Positions 1 to 7,609 of a stretch of DNA of 64,000 nucleotides are shown here, in pieces. Made by a program: the position numbers and the translations under genes. The DNA comes from Haloarcula sebkhae (GTDB taxonomy: Archaea > Halobacteriota > Halobacteria > Halobacteriales > Haloarculaceae). Below the pieces are notes generated by a model. It did not search any database, was not told the origin of the DNA, and saw only the letters and a list, made by a program, of their open reading frames with translations. The stretch is from assembly GCF_014647415.1 (NCBI RefSeq), contig NZ_BMPD01000002.1, forward strand, positions 276,324 through 340,323, written 5' to 3'. Position 1 is the stretch's first letter; every line of letters begins with the position of its first letter.

Positions 1-180
1 TCGTTCGTGGCAGATCGCCCCATCGAATCCGCGTTCGTCCATGAGACTGGTGAGCAATTCGGCTTCGGGATTCAGTCTGGTAACGACGAACTCGCGGGCG
101 CGCTCAACAGTGGGCTGACCACAGTTGAGGACGACGGGACGTACCGGGACCTGACCGAGAAGTGGTTCGGACAGAAGTGA
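1..180 (+). CDS. Amino-acid ABC transporter substrate-binding protein, C-terminal end (partial)
   Basis: The reading frame is open from the first base and stops at 178-180. It encodes the last 59 residues of a periplasmic-binding-protein type II domain. The end has the family's usual form: a short segment with GFGIQSGNDELAGALN, then DGTYRDLTEKWFGQ, which is the closing helix of the HisJ/GlnH class, where a Lys/Trp-containing helix packs on lobe I. It lies 4 bases before a permease gene and heads the uptake operon, so it should be the extracellular binding lipoprotein. The N-terminus lies outside the window, so signal and lipobox cannot be checked. Confidence 0.85.
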   Translation, partial: SFVADRPIESAFVHETGEQFGFGIQSGNDELAGALNSGLTTVEDDGTYRDLTEKWFGQK

Positions 181-184
181 GGCC

Positions 185-865
185 ATGGCAGCAATCCTAC
201 TGCAGGCCGCTGACTGGCTGTTCGTCATCGACAACATGGGCCTGTTGCTCGGAGGGACAGTCGTCACTATCGCGCTCACCGTAGCCAGCATTCTCCTGGG
301 ATTCGTCGTCGGGTTTCCGGCCGGTGCGATAGAAGTGTACGGCTCGGACAGGGCCCGGCGGGTGGTCGAACAGATCGGGGTTGTCCTCCGTGGTACCCCG
401 CTGCTGGTCATCATTATGATCCTGTACTTCGGCCTCTCTATCTCCAGTAGCGCGTTCGTCACGGCGACTATCGCACTCGGCCTTCGGAGTGCCGCCTACC
501 AGTCACAGATCTTCCGCGGTGCGCTCCAGAGCGTCGACGACGGGCAGCTGGAAGCGGCACGCGCCGTCGCGATGTCCCGATTCGAAGCGATTCGGCACGT
601 CGTCGTCCCGCAGGCGCTCCGCCGGAGCGTTCCGGGCTTCCAGAACGAGTTTACTATCGTCCTCAAGGATACAAGCATCGCCATCGTCATCGGAATCGGC
701 GAGCTGCTGACGACGGGACAGAACCTCTACGAAGGCGGACAGTCGACAGCGGCACTCGAGATTTTCCTCGCCGTCAGCCTCGTCTACTTCGTGCTGACGT
801 TCGCGACGAATCGGTCACTCGACAGACTCAGCGACTACTACGCAGTACCGGAAGGAACGACATGA
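185..865 (+). CDS. Polar amino-acid ABC transporter permease (HisM/GlnP type)
   Basis: A 226-residue inner-membrane permease of the HisM/GlnP family, close to the family's usual size. Several hydrophobic segments are visible, at about residues 20-47, 70-110 and 190-212. The cytoplasmic coupling (EAA) loop is present near residues 120-145 as EAARAVAMSRFEAIRHVVVP. The gene starts 4 bases after the binding-protein stop and its end overlaps the ATPase start by 4 bases. It should pair with the longer permease at 1611-2597 to form a heterodimeric pore for an amino acid; the substrate cannot be told from sequence. Confidence 0.9.
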   Translation: MAAILLQAADWLFVIDNMGLLLGGTVVTIALTVASILLGFVVGFPAGAIEVYGSDRARRVVEQIGVVLRGTPLLVIIMILYFGLSISSSAFVTATIALGLRSAAYQSQIFRGALQSVDDGQLEAARAVAMSRFEAIRHVVVPQALRRSVPGFQNEFTIVLKDTSIAIVIGIGELLTTGQNLYEGGQSTAALEIFLAVSLVYFVLTFATNRSLDRLSDYYAVPEGTT

Positions 866-1614
866 CACAGCCACTACTCTCAATCGACGATCTGCACAAG
901 TCCTACGGGAGCGAAGAGGTACTGGAAGGCGTCGGCCTCGAAATGGACCAAGGTGACGTGACGGTCCTTATCGGTCCCAGCGGCTCGGGCAAGTCCACGT
1001 TGCTCCGATGTGTGAACCGACTGACGGAGATCAACAGTGGCCGGATCGCCCTCGATGGGCAGGACGTGACTGGAGCCGAAACCGACGTCAACGAACTGCG
1101 AAAGCAGGTCGGCATGGTGTTTCAGGACTTCAACCTCTTTGCGCACCTGACGGCGCTCGAGAACGTCACGCTCGGCCCGAAAAAAGTACTCGGGATGGAC
1201 GCCGCTGACGCCGAAGCGGCCGGACGGAACCACCTCGAACAGGTCGGATTGCTGGAACAAGCGGACTCCTACCCCGCTGAACTCTCCGGCGGGCAGAAAC
1301 AGCGTGTCGGCATCGCGCGCGCACTCGCGATGGACCCGGAACTACTGCTGTTCGACGAGCCGACCAGCGCCCTCGATCCCGAACTCGTCGGCGAGGTCGT
1401 CGAGGTGATGCGCGACCTCGCCGACGAAGGCATCACGATGCTCGTCGTCAGTCACGAGATGGACTTCGCCCGGTCGGCCGCGTCGGACATCGTGTTCCTC
1501 GACGACGGTGAGATCGTCGAACACGGCCCGCCGGAGCAACTGTTCCAGAACCCCACTGCGGACCGAACCGAACAGTTCCTGAGCAGATTGCACGCACACG
1601 AGGAAACGGCATGA
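862..1614 (+). CDS. Polar amino-acid ABC transporter ATP-binding protein (GlnQ/HisP type)
   Basis: A 250-residue nucleotide-binding subunit that powers amino-acid import. All motifs are intact: Walker A GPSGSGKST at residues 38-46, a Q-loop in VFQDFNLF, the signature LSGGQKQRVGIARAL, Walker B LLLFDEPTSALD and the H-loop in VVSHEM. The spacing and the FNLFAHLT stretch are typical of the GlnQ class. It overlaps both neighbouring permease genes by 4 bases (ATGA), so the three are translationally coupled. Confidence 0.95.
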   Translation: MTQPLLSIDDLHKSYGSEEVLEGVGLEMDQGDVTVLIGPSGSGKSTLLRCVNRLTEINSGRIALDGQDVTGAETDVNELRKQVGMVFQDFNLFAHLTALENVTLGPKKVLGMDAADAEAAGRNHLEQVGLLEQADSYPAELSGGQKQRVGIARALAMDPELLLFDEPTSALDPELVGEVVEVMRDLADEGITMLVVSHEMDFARSAASDIVFLDDGEIVEHGPPEQLFQNPTADRTEQFLSRLHAHEETA

Positions 1615-2597
1615 GCACAGCTGAATCGACAACATCCCCGAACCCGGGGCTCTGGGACCGCATCGGGACGGTCTTCACCGTCCGCCCACTCACAGTGGGC
1701 CTGGCACTGTTTTGGGTCTGGGTTCTCGCCCGCTGGACCACTGATTTCGTCCTCGCAGGAGTCTCCGGATTCGACCGCGGCACACCATTTATTCCGGCGG
1801 CCCCGTTCCTGACAACAGCGGATGCCGTCGCGTCGCTCGCCACGCCACTTGGTGCTGCTGGAGCGCCTCTAGTGTGGGTCGCTGATACGCTCCGGTTCAC
1901 TGCCGACGCGACGGCGTATCTGCCGGCGCTGGCGCATGGCATCTGGACGACGATCCTACTGACGGTCTTCAGCGTCTGTCTCGGGTTCACGCTGGCGCTC
2001 CCGCTCAGCGTCGTCCGCGTGTACGGGGGGCGGTGGGCCCGTTGGCTTGCCCTGTCGTACACGGAACTCATCCGCGGGACGCCATTGCTCGCACAGTTGT
2101 TCGTGCTCTACTTCGCGACCTCACTGACGCAGGTTCTCAGGGGCGTCCCCGGAGTCGGTGTCGGCTTCGTCCCGGCACAGGCGTTCTGGGTAGCCGTGAT
2201 CAGTTTCACGCTGAACAGCGCCGCCTACCAGTCCGAATACCTGCGTGCGTCGCTGGAATCGGTCGATGGCGGGCAGTTGACTGCCGCACGTGCCATTGGG
2301 CTTTCGAAGCTCGAAGGGATACGGTACGTCGTCGTTCCACAGGGCCTCCGACTCGCGCTTCCCAGTTGGACGAACGAACTCGTGTACCTTATCAAGTACT
2401 CCTCGCTGGCGAGTTTCATCACCGTTCAGGAACTGTACGGCAGGACAAGCACTATCGCTAACGAAACGTACCAGTATACAGAGCTGTTCGTGCTGGTAGC
2501 GATACTGTATCTGGCGCTGGTCGTGTCGGCATCAGCACTGATGGACCGCGTCGAATCGCACGCCGCAACCGCCGGTGTCGGACACACCAGACAATGA
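1611..2597 (+). CDS. Polar amino-acid ABC transporter permease with extended N-terminus
   Basis: The second permease of the system, 328 residues, about 100 longer than its partner at 185-865. The extra length is N-terminal: an additional TM helix near residues 28-45 and an extracytoplasmic stretch before the core permease domain starts near residue 105. The EAA loop reads TAARAIGLSKLEGIRYVVVP near residues 223-242. Extended permeases of this class are known in amino-acid transporters of several prokaryotes. It is the last gene of the operon; 42 bases separate it from the regulator gene. Confidence 0.9.
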   Translation: MSTAESTTSPNPGLWDRIGTVFTVRPLTVGLALFWVWVLARWTTDFVLAGVSGFDRGTPFIPAAPFLTTADAVASLATPLGAAGAPLVWVADTLRFTADATAYLPALAHGIWTTILLTVFSVCLGFTLALPLSVVRVYGGRWARWLALSYTELIRGTPLLAQLFVLYFATSLTQVLRGVPGVGVGFVPAQAFWVAVISFTLNSAAYQSEYLRASLESVDGGQLTAARAIGLSKLEGIRYVVVPQGLRLALPSWTNELVYLIKYSSLASFITVQELYGRTSTIANETYQYTELFVLVAILYLALVVSASALMDRVESHAATAGVGHTRQ

Positions 2598-2639
2598 CTA
2601 CTCTCTTACCGTTACCAATCAAACATTGCAGCACATCTC

Positions 2640-3356
2640 ATGAGTCAAACCGATAGCGCCGGAGCACGGCTAACACTCGACCTGTGGCACCCGAACTGCT
2701 GGGCTATCGAAGCCACCGACCGAACCGATGGCGGCATCCTAGCACACACGGTGCAACAGAGCGTACAGTCGTCGACAGCATCGGTCAACGGCGTGTTTAC
2801 CGCGTATGGAGCCACGAAGTCAGACGTTGAAAACTGCCTCGACGCAGTCCGTGCATCGCCCCACGCCGGAGAGATACAGGAGCTTCAGGCACGTATCGGA
2901 CACAAGCGCAACGCGCCGGGAACCGTCGTCAGACAGTTCCTACTGGAGTACGATCCGGAGGAGCTGGTCTGTCCGACGCTGCTCGAACACGGGTTCGTCC
3001 ACAGTGCCCCCGTTCGCATTGAAGACGGTCGCGAACGGTGGCAGGTGAGTTTTACCGGCGAACGGCCCGAAATCCAGTCCGCACTCGATGCCGTCGAAGC
3101 CGACGCCGACGCTGACGTGTCGGTCGAATCCATCGTCACGCCGGACAGCGATACCGAGCGGTCGGTGGGTGGGCTGCGAACCGACTCGCTAACGCCGGCT
3201 CAACGACGGGCTTTCGAAGCGGCCCGCGAAGCCGGCTACTATCAGTGGCCGCGTGGAATTTCGGTTCGCGAGCTCGCCGCCCAGATGGACATCTCGAAGA
3301 CGACGCTCCTCGAACACCTCAGAACTGCCGAGTCGAAGCTTCTGGACCCCGAGTAG
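2640..3356 (+). CDS. Bat-type HTH-10 transcriptional regulator
   Basis: A 238-residue protein with the two-part build of haloarchaeal Bat-like regulators. A beta-rich N-terminal sensor-like region spans about residues 1-165. A C-terminal HTH-10 domain begins at LTPAQRRAFEAAREAGYYQWPR and has the recognition helix near ISKTTLLEHLRTAESKLL. That ending is diagnostic for the family. It follows the amino-acid transporter closely on the same strand and may control it, but that link rests on position only. No GAF or PAS domain is obvious. Confidence 0.88.
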   Translation: MSQTDSAGARLTLDLWHPNCWAIEATDRTDGGILAHTVQQSVQSSTASVNGVFTAYGATKSDVENCLDAVRASPHAGEIQELQARIGHKRNAPGTVVRQFLLEYDPEELVCPTLLEHGFVHSAPVRIEDGRERWQVSFTGERPEIQSALDAVEADADADVSVESIVTPDSDTERSVGGLRTDSLTPAQRRAFEAAREAGYYQWPRGISVRELAAQMDISKTTLLEHLRTAESKLLDPE

Positions 3357-3599
3357 CCCTATCAGTACTTCATCCGGGTAGATAGCCCCGAGACGTGTGT
3401 AGTCTTGGCGTCTTCGGTCTCTGGGGTACATTCCGTTCGCGCCGATGATACCCCTGTCGTATGCGGTCACTGAGATCGTCCATTAGATAGCACAGCTGCG
3501 AAGCAGAATCCGACTATTTCTATATAGCGGCATATGATTTACGAGTGTCACAGCTACCATTCACACTGTCGCTGTAGTGTTAGATAACTAATAGAACAG

Positions 3600-4637
3600 T
3601 CACAGTAGCGAGTAGATTTCGGCCTCGTACACATCCCTGACTCGGGTCCCCCATTCGTGGGTGTACGTGTCGATGACATCCTGTGCCACGTCGCCCCTGA
3701 GGTATTTGACGACGCCACGGTCCCCGGTCCGATCCCGGAGATGCGTCGTGAAGAAGTGCCGAAAGTAGTGCGGCGTCACGTTTTCTTCGGCTCCCCCACC
3801 CTCCGTGTACCAACCGAACTCGCGGGCGTGAGACTCGACGATATGGTGTACCATATTCGGTGTGAGCCGCTCTCCCCAGCTGTCGCTCGTAGAGACGAAC
3901 AGCGGCGCTGCCGGGGACTGCGTGTCTGGTCGGATTGCGAGCCACCGTCGCAGTACTGAGCCCAGCTCTGCATCGATTGGGACTGTTGTCTCGCGCTTGC
4001 GCTTGTTGGATGCTGTTCGTTCTTCCCCATTACTGGTCTCTCCGTGGGCCGGTTCCGCTGCGACGAACAACGAGTCCGGACGCCCGTCGAGCCCCGCCCG
4101 GACCGGTATCTCCGGCCTGGAGCCGGGGGTTTGGAGGTTGAGGTCACGGATATCGAGGTTACACAGTTCGCCGGCCCGCATTCCCGTCTTCAATAGCGTC
4201 ACCACGATAGCTTGCTCAAGCGGATGGGAGATGCTGTCGACGAACGCACGCATCGAATGGAGGCCTATCTCTCGGCGGGTTGGGTCGGTGTTGATAGACT
4301 CGTCCATCTCCTCCATGACCAGCGTCATCGGATTCGATTCGAAGACCCCCACCTGGGTCATGTACGCGAAAAACCGGTGTAGATAGGATGCATACGTTGC
4401 GACTGTGCTTTCTTCGACGTTTCCACGAAGGCTGTGGACATATGCCATGCAGTCTCGGTGGGAAGCCTCTCGGATGGGAATGGCTTGGTGGCCATCAGCC
4501 AGATAGGATTCGAAGTCCCGAAGGACGCGCTCGTAGGATGCACGAGTCCGGTCGCTCTTTCCGTGATACGTGATGTCATCGAGGAAATACCCGACTGGGT
4601 CCGACTCGGCGTCTGGTGTGGCTGTATCCGTGCTCAT
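3600..4637 (-). CDS. Tyrosine recombinase (XerC/D-like, phage-integrase family)
   Basis: A 345-residue site-specific recombinase. The N-terminal SAM-like core-binding domain covers about residues 15-105. The catalytic domain has Arg in LLKTGMRAGELCNLDIRDL, the HYFRHFFTTHL box (HxxR) near residue 290, and a C-terminal DTYTHEWG Tyr. The start overlaps the stop of the upstream gene (ATGA), so the two form an operon. No tRNA or duplicated att sequence was found nearby, so this may be a resident chromosomal recombinase rather than the integrase of an intact element. Confidence 0.9.
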   Translation of the reverse strand: MSTDTATPDAESDPVGYFLDDITYHGKSDRTRASYERVLRDFESYLADGHQAIPIREASHRDCMAYVHSLRGNVEESTVATYASYLHRFFAYMTQVGVFESNPMTLVMEEMDESINTDPTRREIGLHSMRAFVDSISHPLEQAIVVTLLKTGMRAGELCNLDIRDLNLQTPGSRPEIPVRAGLDGRPDSLFVAAEPAHGETSNGEERTASNKRKRETTVPIDAELGSVLRRWLAIRPDTQSPAAPLFVSTSDSWGERLTPNMVHHIVESHAREFGWYTEGGGAEENVTPHYFRHFFTTHLRDRTGDRGVVKYLRGDVAQDVIDTYTHEWGTRVRDVYEAEIYSLL

Positions 4638-5047
4638 TCGTCTCGAACGTACCCCCCGTGTCGCCCGCTGTACTGCACTTCGTTGTTGGACTGCAGTTCC
4701 TGTAGCGTATCTTCGAGTCGTTCTTCGATATCATCGGTCAGTTCGGCGAGCAGGTCGTCCCACTCGTAGTAATCCCCGTCAGCCAGAATCTCTCGGACCC
4801 GGTCTTTCAGCCCGTCACCCCCAGGGGTAGCGTCCGGAGAACGGGGTTCCTCGCTATCGCTCTCAGCGGCGTCCGATTCAGGTGTCTCGGAGGCTGCTGA
4901 CTCGAATCCGCTTCGACCCGCCTGTACCATCGTCCGGACGAACTCGCTTTGACTCATATCCAGTTCCTCAGCGTGGGCTTGCCACTGTTTTTTCTGATAG
5001 GCCGGAATGTACGTCCGAACCGTCGTTCGCTCGCTGTCACTGGACAC
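4634..5047 (-). CDS. RHH-like / DUF5805-type protein paired with a recombinase
   Basis: 137 residues. The N-terminal part, about residues 8-45, reads like a ribbon-helix-helix DNA-binding fold: TTVRTYIPAYQKKQWQAHA is the strand and first helix, and LDMSQSEFVRTMVQAGR is the second helix. The middle is an acidic Ser/Glu/Asp linker. The C-terminal 60 residues, with GDYYEWDDLLAELTDDIEERL, look like a winged-helix. It resembles haloarchaeal proteins annotated as DUF5805; that name is from memory. It precedes the recombinase with a 4-base overlap and is probably its regulator or accessory protein. Confidence 0.75.
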   Translation of the reverse strand: MSSDSERTTVRTYIPAYQKKQWQAHAEELDMSQSEFVRTMVQAGRSGFESAASETPESDAAESDSEEPRSPDATPGGDGLKDRVREILADGDYYEWDDLLAELTDDIEERLEDTLQELQSNNEVQYSGRHGGYVRDE

Positions 5048-5727
5048 AGTTACCCCTCGGACGCGGGGGACTTCAATGTAGTCCCATACTTGGAGATAAA
5101 AGCCTTTATTTGGGTATGTGTAACCCTATTTCGCCGCTATTTGCCGCTATACTGGCAATATCTTGACACTAAATCAAAGAGTAGGACTACACTCACAAAT
5201 ACAAAGATGTCCGCAGATTGCTGTACTCTCTCTGGGTAGCTCGCCTGCCCGGCCAGATTTAGGGGGACATAAGCAGACTACTGCCTGTCAACAGGCCCCA
5301 ATATTTGATTAGATAGAGTGAACGACCACGCGGAATGAGTCGGGTCGATTAGATCTGGTTTACTACCCAGCCAAGCCAGCCGTGCAGGGCTGGCAGCCCT
5401 CCAACAGTTCGATATCACTGACTTGCCTGCACGGTTATTCCCTGAATCTCCCACACTACATAGCATCCATGATACATCAGCCGAGGCTAGACGTGGTCGT
5501 CCCATTCAATCCCACGAGCGTGCCACCGGCTTGACTGCCGGTTCTACGTGCCGCTTCAGAACCGTTTCTAACACCCTAAGATCGGCGGAGCTGTCGGCCC
5601 GCATGACGACAGTGAATGTGGCCTTGATGCCGTACCGTCGGGCCTGTGCCGGCACACGCGAGCACTTCAGGCAGGCACACGCTTTTGAGCGAGAGACACT
5701 GTGTCTACGTCACCTCATACAGCCGTG

Positions 5728-6063
5728 TCAGCAGGGCAGGGGATAGTGTTCCTCGGGCGTGACCGCGGCATCAGGTAGCTTCGGGTACTTGTCGGAGTCA
5801 TCCGCTATTGTATCGGCCTTCGCGTAGTCGTCCGGAAGACTCTGCCTTCCTTGCTGCCGAAAGAATTCGTCTGTCGGGCAATTCAGACTGCATTTGGGCG
5901 GTTCTCGCGTCATCACACGGAATCGCTGGAACAGTTCACGGCCTTCGCGCAGGTATTGCTCGCCGGCTGTGGTGGTACAGGTGACGGGAGCATTCGCACC
6001 GCTATCTAGCACGGCTGTTCCGTCGGCCAGTGGCGTGTCCTGTGCCCCGCCAGAAGCAGTCAC
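5728..6063 (-). CDS. Hypothetical protein, possibly a remnant
   Basis: An open frame of 111 codons on the minus strand. Its composition, with DYAKADTIADDSDKYPKLPD near the C-terminus, is moderately acidic and therefore more halophile-like than neighbouring frames. Three or four Cys residues occur (VTCTTT, PPKCSLNCP), but no family is recognised. It sits in the gene-poor region and has no clear ribosome-binding site, so it may be a decayed gene or a chance frame. Confidence 0.3.
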   Translation of the reverse strand: MTASGGAQDTPLADGTAVLDSGANAPVTCTTTAGEQYLREGRELFQRFRVMTREPPKCSLNCPTDEFFRQQGRQSLPDDYAKADTIADDSDKYPKLPDAAVTPEEHYPLPC

Positions 6064-6638
6064 GGGCTGAGAGACTCCGCAGAAGTGATCAATCCCGTCA
6101 TACCACGGTCCAACAGCCCCGTTTCCCGTAGTCGACTAATTCGGGCTGTCAGCGATTTCCAGTTGGGAACGCCCGGGATTGTATCGGTTCTTTCAGTTCG
6201 CTCTTGATTGGTGTCGCAGGCCGAGATCGTTCGTCTAATCTGACATACATGCTATGTTGCGAATGATGTCTTTGCGTACATGCTCATCGCGATAGTTGCC
6301 ACGGAAGCCGGTAGGGTAGTGTTTATGACCGACGTATTCGGCTCGTCACTTGTTGTTCGTATCGAAGCATCCGCACCAAGCTTCACGGTCTACCGACACC
6401 TGCTGAGTGGTCAGTGCTCCGAAAGCAGCGCTGCCCTCCGTTCAAGCCGTCCTCCATCGACGTGGCTCTGTCACTTAGTTCTACGCACGTAACACTGAGT
6501 ACTTCTGATCTCTGGAGGCCAGATAGATTACGAGTGCCATAGACTGGTGAACCGAAACCCTGCTACATTAGCGTGCCGAGGCTGAAGCTAACGATATGCG
6601 TTCCCGACGAGACGCCCCCTCTCAGGCGGGTGAGCCTG

Positions 6639-6761
6639 ATGGCTAACGACGCACTTGTCCTTCTGTTCATGATCGCGATTGTACTGGTAGTCATGATTAT
6701 CTCTCTTATTGGCGGGTTCTATCTGGTCAAATACCTCGTCGAGCGCACGTTCAATTCGTAA
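6639..6761 (+). CDS. Small single-span membrane protein (40 aa)
   Basis: The ATG at 6639 is preceded by a GGTGAG Shine-Dalgarno-like stretch 8 bases upstream and opens a 40-residue protein. It has one strongly hydrophobic helix, about residues 5-31 (LVLLFMIAIVLVVMIISLIGG), followed by a short basic/polar tail with KYLVERTFNS. The frame is open further upstream, but that extension lacks halophilic character. Function unknown. Small one-helix proteins of this type are common in haloarchaea and are often missed. Confidence 0.45.
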   Translation: MANDALVLLFMIAIVLVVMIISLIGGFYLVKYLVERTFNS

Positions 6762-7130
6762 GCTCAGGTCTGCAGGGATTCCTGGCTAAGATTTTCGTGG
6801 GTGGTGTGATTCTGTGATTACTATTGGTAATTCTCATACTACATCTCAGTGGCCTACCTGGGACAAATAAATCCCATGTCGCTATATCTAATCTGGGCTC
6901 GGCGCTACCGATTCGGACTGGAAATCAATATCTCGATGAGCGTAGCCACATCGTGCTGGGACGGCAACTTACTTCTAGAAGGGCCGAGCCGGGCCACGTA
7001 CCCTCGCAGTGAGGATCGTCTCTGCTCGTAAGCTATTCGAATTCAGCACTGGGTCACCGTGAGAACGATGGCCGTCAGCAGATGTCAGCGTTGTATGACA
7101 GCCTGGTCTTGATCAGGCCCGGTAAAATCT

Positions 7131-7553
7131 TCAGCCCCGGTCTTCTCCCGTCGCAACTCCCAGAATCGTCGTCTCTGCGTCGAAATACGTCGGCGCGTCG
7201 GTTTCGATTTCGAATTCAAGAACGGTTTCGAGATCACCGGAGCCCCCGGCGAGTTGTTCGGCAAGATCAGTATATCCCTCAGCGAGCGTCCGGTATTCGT
7301 TGATTTCCTCCTGCTGCGCCTGTGCTCGCTCCTGTTTGGTCTCTATTTCGGCGATAGTAGCTTCCGCATCGGTATCCGGCCCGGAACGCTCGGCCAATGT
7401 CGTACGAGCGTTAGCAGTGTCCCGTTCTATTTCTTCGAGCAAATCGGAGAGCTCCGCACTACGCTGGTCCAGATGCCCCGCAAGAATCGCAGCCTGGGTT
7501 CGACAGTACTCGGCGAGTTCAGGCCGTGAGATATCGCCCGTGTCGTCGCTCAT
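7131..7553 (-). CDS. Coiled-coil protein downstream of a transducer gene
   Basis: 140 residues, very acidic, mostly helical. Two long amphipathic stretches (about residues 10-60 and 65-105, with EATIAEIETKQERAQAQQEE) suggest an antiparallel coiled coil. The short C-terminal tail is YFDAETTILGVATGEDRG. No signal peptide or TM helix, so it is cytoplasmic. It lies 56 bases after the transducer gene on the same strand and is likely co-transcribed with it. It may be a partner of the unusual transducer, but nothing in the sequence proves that. Confidence 0.65.
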   Translation of the reverse strand: MSDDTGDISRPELAEYCRTQAAILAGHLDQRSAELSDLLEEIERDTANARTTLAERSGPDTDAEATIAEIETKQERAQAQQEEINEYRTLAEGYTDLAEQLAGGSGDLETVLEFEIETDAPTYFDAETTILGVATGEDRG

Positions 7554-7609
7554 TAAGCGAGATACGTCGCCGGCGTGAAAATCGGTTTCGGTGACAGCGG
7601 TGGGTCGGG

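Larger units (their letters stand above)
5048..7130. other. Gene-poor, probably degenerate stretch
   Basis: About 2.1 kb with no confidently recognisable gene. Most open frames here have compositions unlike halophilic proteins: rich in Ser, Cys, Arg and Leu, poor in Asp and Glu. A minus-strand frame ending at 5506 reads convincingly over its last 49 codons, from a GTG at 5655, as VPAQARRYGIKATFTVVMRA and onward, with a CLKC pair just upstream, but has no ATG start. It looks like the tail of a lost gene. Two small candidates, 5728-6063 and 6639-6761, are listed separately. No tRNA, terminal inverted repeat or transposase was identified. Confidence 0.5.

Noticed and set aside
5278-5505. 75-codon minus-strand frame with an ATG
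   Set aside because: Product is rich in Ser, Trp, Arg and Leu with almost no acidic residues, unlike a halophilic protein; probably chance.
6824-7031. Two overlapping 60-62-codon frames in the gene-poor region
   Set aside because: Neither has a ribosome-binding site, halophilic composition, or plausible fold.
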